The notes beneath the pieces are model-generated. The model saw only the letters and a list, made by a program, of their open reading frames with translations. It did not search any database and was not told the origin of the DNA. Of a stretch of 6,074 bases of DNA, positions 5,465 through 6,074 are shown piece by piece; position 1 is the first letter of the stretch, and each line of letters begins with the position of its first letter. Origin of the DNA: Rubripirellula sp. (GTDB lineage Bacteria > Planctomycetota > Planctomycetia > Pirellulales > Pirellulaceae). The DNA is taken from NCBI GenBank assembly GCA_029287555.1, contig JARFQX010000449.1, positions 1 through 6,074 of the forward strand, in the 5' to 3' direction. The position numbers and the translations under genes were made by a program.

Positions 5465-6074
5465 TCACTTGGCCTGCTTCGTTATTCGCACGGGCCCCAA
5501 CACACCAGTGAGATAGATGTCGTCTTTGGTCAGCGGGATGAAGAATCCACCCGCCCCGTTGAAGATCGGGTTTGTGCCGAGTTCGACCTTGCCGACTTCT
5601 TTTCCAGTGCCCCAGTCCAGATGCAGCAGGCTGTAGACGCCCTTGTCTATGGTTGCCAGCGAAACGGTATTGCTGGCCGCCGATACAGGATGCAAGGTCC
5701 ACTGGACGGGAACGTTTGCCACCCAGTCGCTTTTGAACGATTTGGTTTCCGAATTCCAGCTCCACTTCTCTGCGCCGACGGGTGCTTCACGAGTGACACC
5801 CGCGGTCAGCACTGTTTCGAACACAGAGACTTTGCCGTCCTCTTGCTTGACTGGATCAGGCCATGCGGAAGCCATCATCATCACGCCGTTGCCGTAAACG
5901 TGTGGCGACCATTCGATGGTGGCTGGCACTTTGATTCTCAGCGGAAGTTGGTCGGCAATGCGGCGGCTCTTGGTGCCTTCCTTCTGTTTGAAATCGTTTG
6001 GGATTTCGTCTCGCCAGAAGGCGATCACGCTGATCTCGGAACCGGCGTCGGCCAGCACAACCAGTTTGTCGTCG
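5465..6074 (-). CDS. Unrecognised beta-rich protein, C-terminal part (5' end beyond window)
   Basis: About 202 residues are visible. The frame is open through the window edge (D-D-K-L-V-V-L-A-D before the internal GTG at 6058), so the start lies outside. I do not recognise the family. The sequence is rich in short strands with repeated motifs of the form 'x-x-D-W-x-T-G-K-E-V-G-K-V-E-L' and 'D-D-I-Y-L-T-G-V-L', plus SEISVIAFWRDEI and TVSLATIDKGVYSLLHLDW. These are reminiscent of beta-propeller blades (PQQ/WD40-like), but this is only an impression. No membrane helix or catalytic motif is seen. It ends TKQAK at a TGA 42 bp from the porin stop, converging with it, and no clear shared terminator hairpin is visible in the gap. 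Confidence 0.7.
   Translation of the reverse strand, partial: DDKLVVLADAGSEISVIAFWRDEIPNDFKQKEGTKSRRIADQLPLRIKVPATIEWSPHVYGNGVMMMASAWPDPVKQEDGKVSVFETVLTAGVTREAPVGAEKWSWNSETKSFKSDWVANVPVQWTLHPVSAASNTVSLATIDKGVYSLLHLDWGTGKEVGKVELGTNPIFNGAGGFFIPLTKDDIYLTGVLGPVRITKQAK

Noticed and set aside
1..6074. CRISPR array, tRNA, rRNA, insertion-sequence termini or attachment site
   Set aside because: No regularly spaced repeats, cloverleaf, or transposase-associated terminal inverted repeats seen.

Overview
This 6,074-base window looks like chromosomal DNA from a planctomycete, most likely a Pirellula/Rhodopirellula-type lineage. The reasons are a GC content in the mid-50s by eye, a mechanosensitive channel with the long duplicated periplasmic N-terminal region I associate with planctomycete MscS proteins, a stand-alone 'transporter suffix' membrane protein, and an OprB-type porin with a Cys-rich N-terminus. 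The taxonomic call is inference. No rRNA or tRNA gene is visible.

Region 1 (1 to about 722) is the 3' end of a group II intron on the plus strand. It holds the C-terminal part of the intron-encoded reverse transcriptase/maturase, followed immediately by RNA domain V and a domain VI candidate. The 5' part of the intron lies outside the window. Positions 723-882 are short flanking DNA (3' exon) with no gene I can identify.

Region 2 (883-3682, minus strand) is a two-gene operon: a four-TM 'transporter suffix' protein (3682-3146), then a mechanosensitive-channel gene (3149-883) joined by an ATGA stop/start overlap. The channel gene is broken. Its signal peptide, two tandem copies of a periplasmic module of about 168 residues, and its MscS channel domain lie in three reading frames, with an in-frame TAG in the first module. 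Removing one copy of a 4-base tandem repeat, removing one extra base, and reading the TAG as a sense codon restores one protein of about 753 residues. This is either a recent pseudogene or a cluster of assembly/read errors. The channel domain alone (883-2025) is still an intact 380-codon frame.

Region 3 (3683-4052) is a divergent intergenic region of about 370 bp between the suffix-mscS operon and a porin gene. In the leader of the minus-strand operon it contains two inverted repeats that share one arm and so cannot form at the same time.

Region 4 (4053-5423, plus strand) is a carbohydrate-selective porin of the OprB family with a strong Shine-Dalgarno sequence. All seven cysteines of the mature protein fall within its first 33 residues. 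Region 5 (5465-6074, minus strand) is the C-terminal part of an unrecognised beta-rich protein that runs off the window and converges on the porin gene. The suffix-MscS operon and the divergent porin are all envelope proteins, so a shared role in osmotic or nutrient response is possible but not shown.
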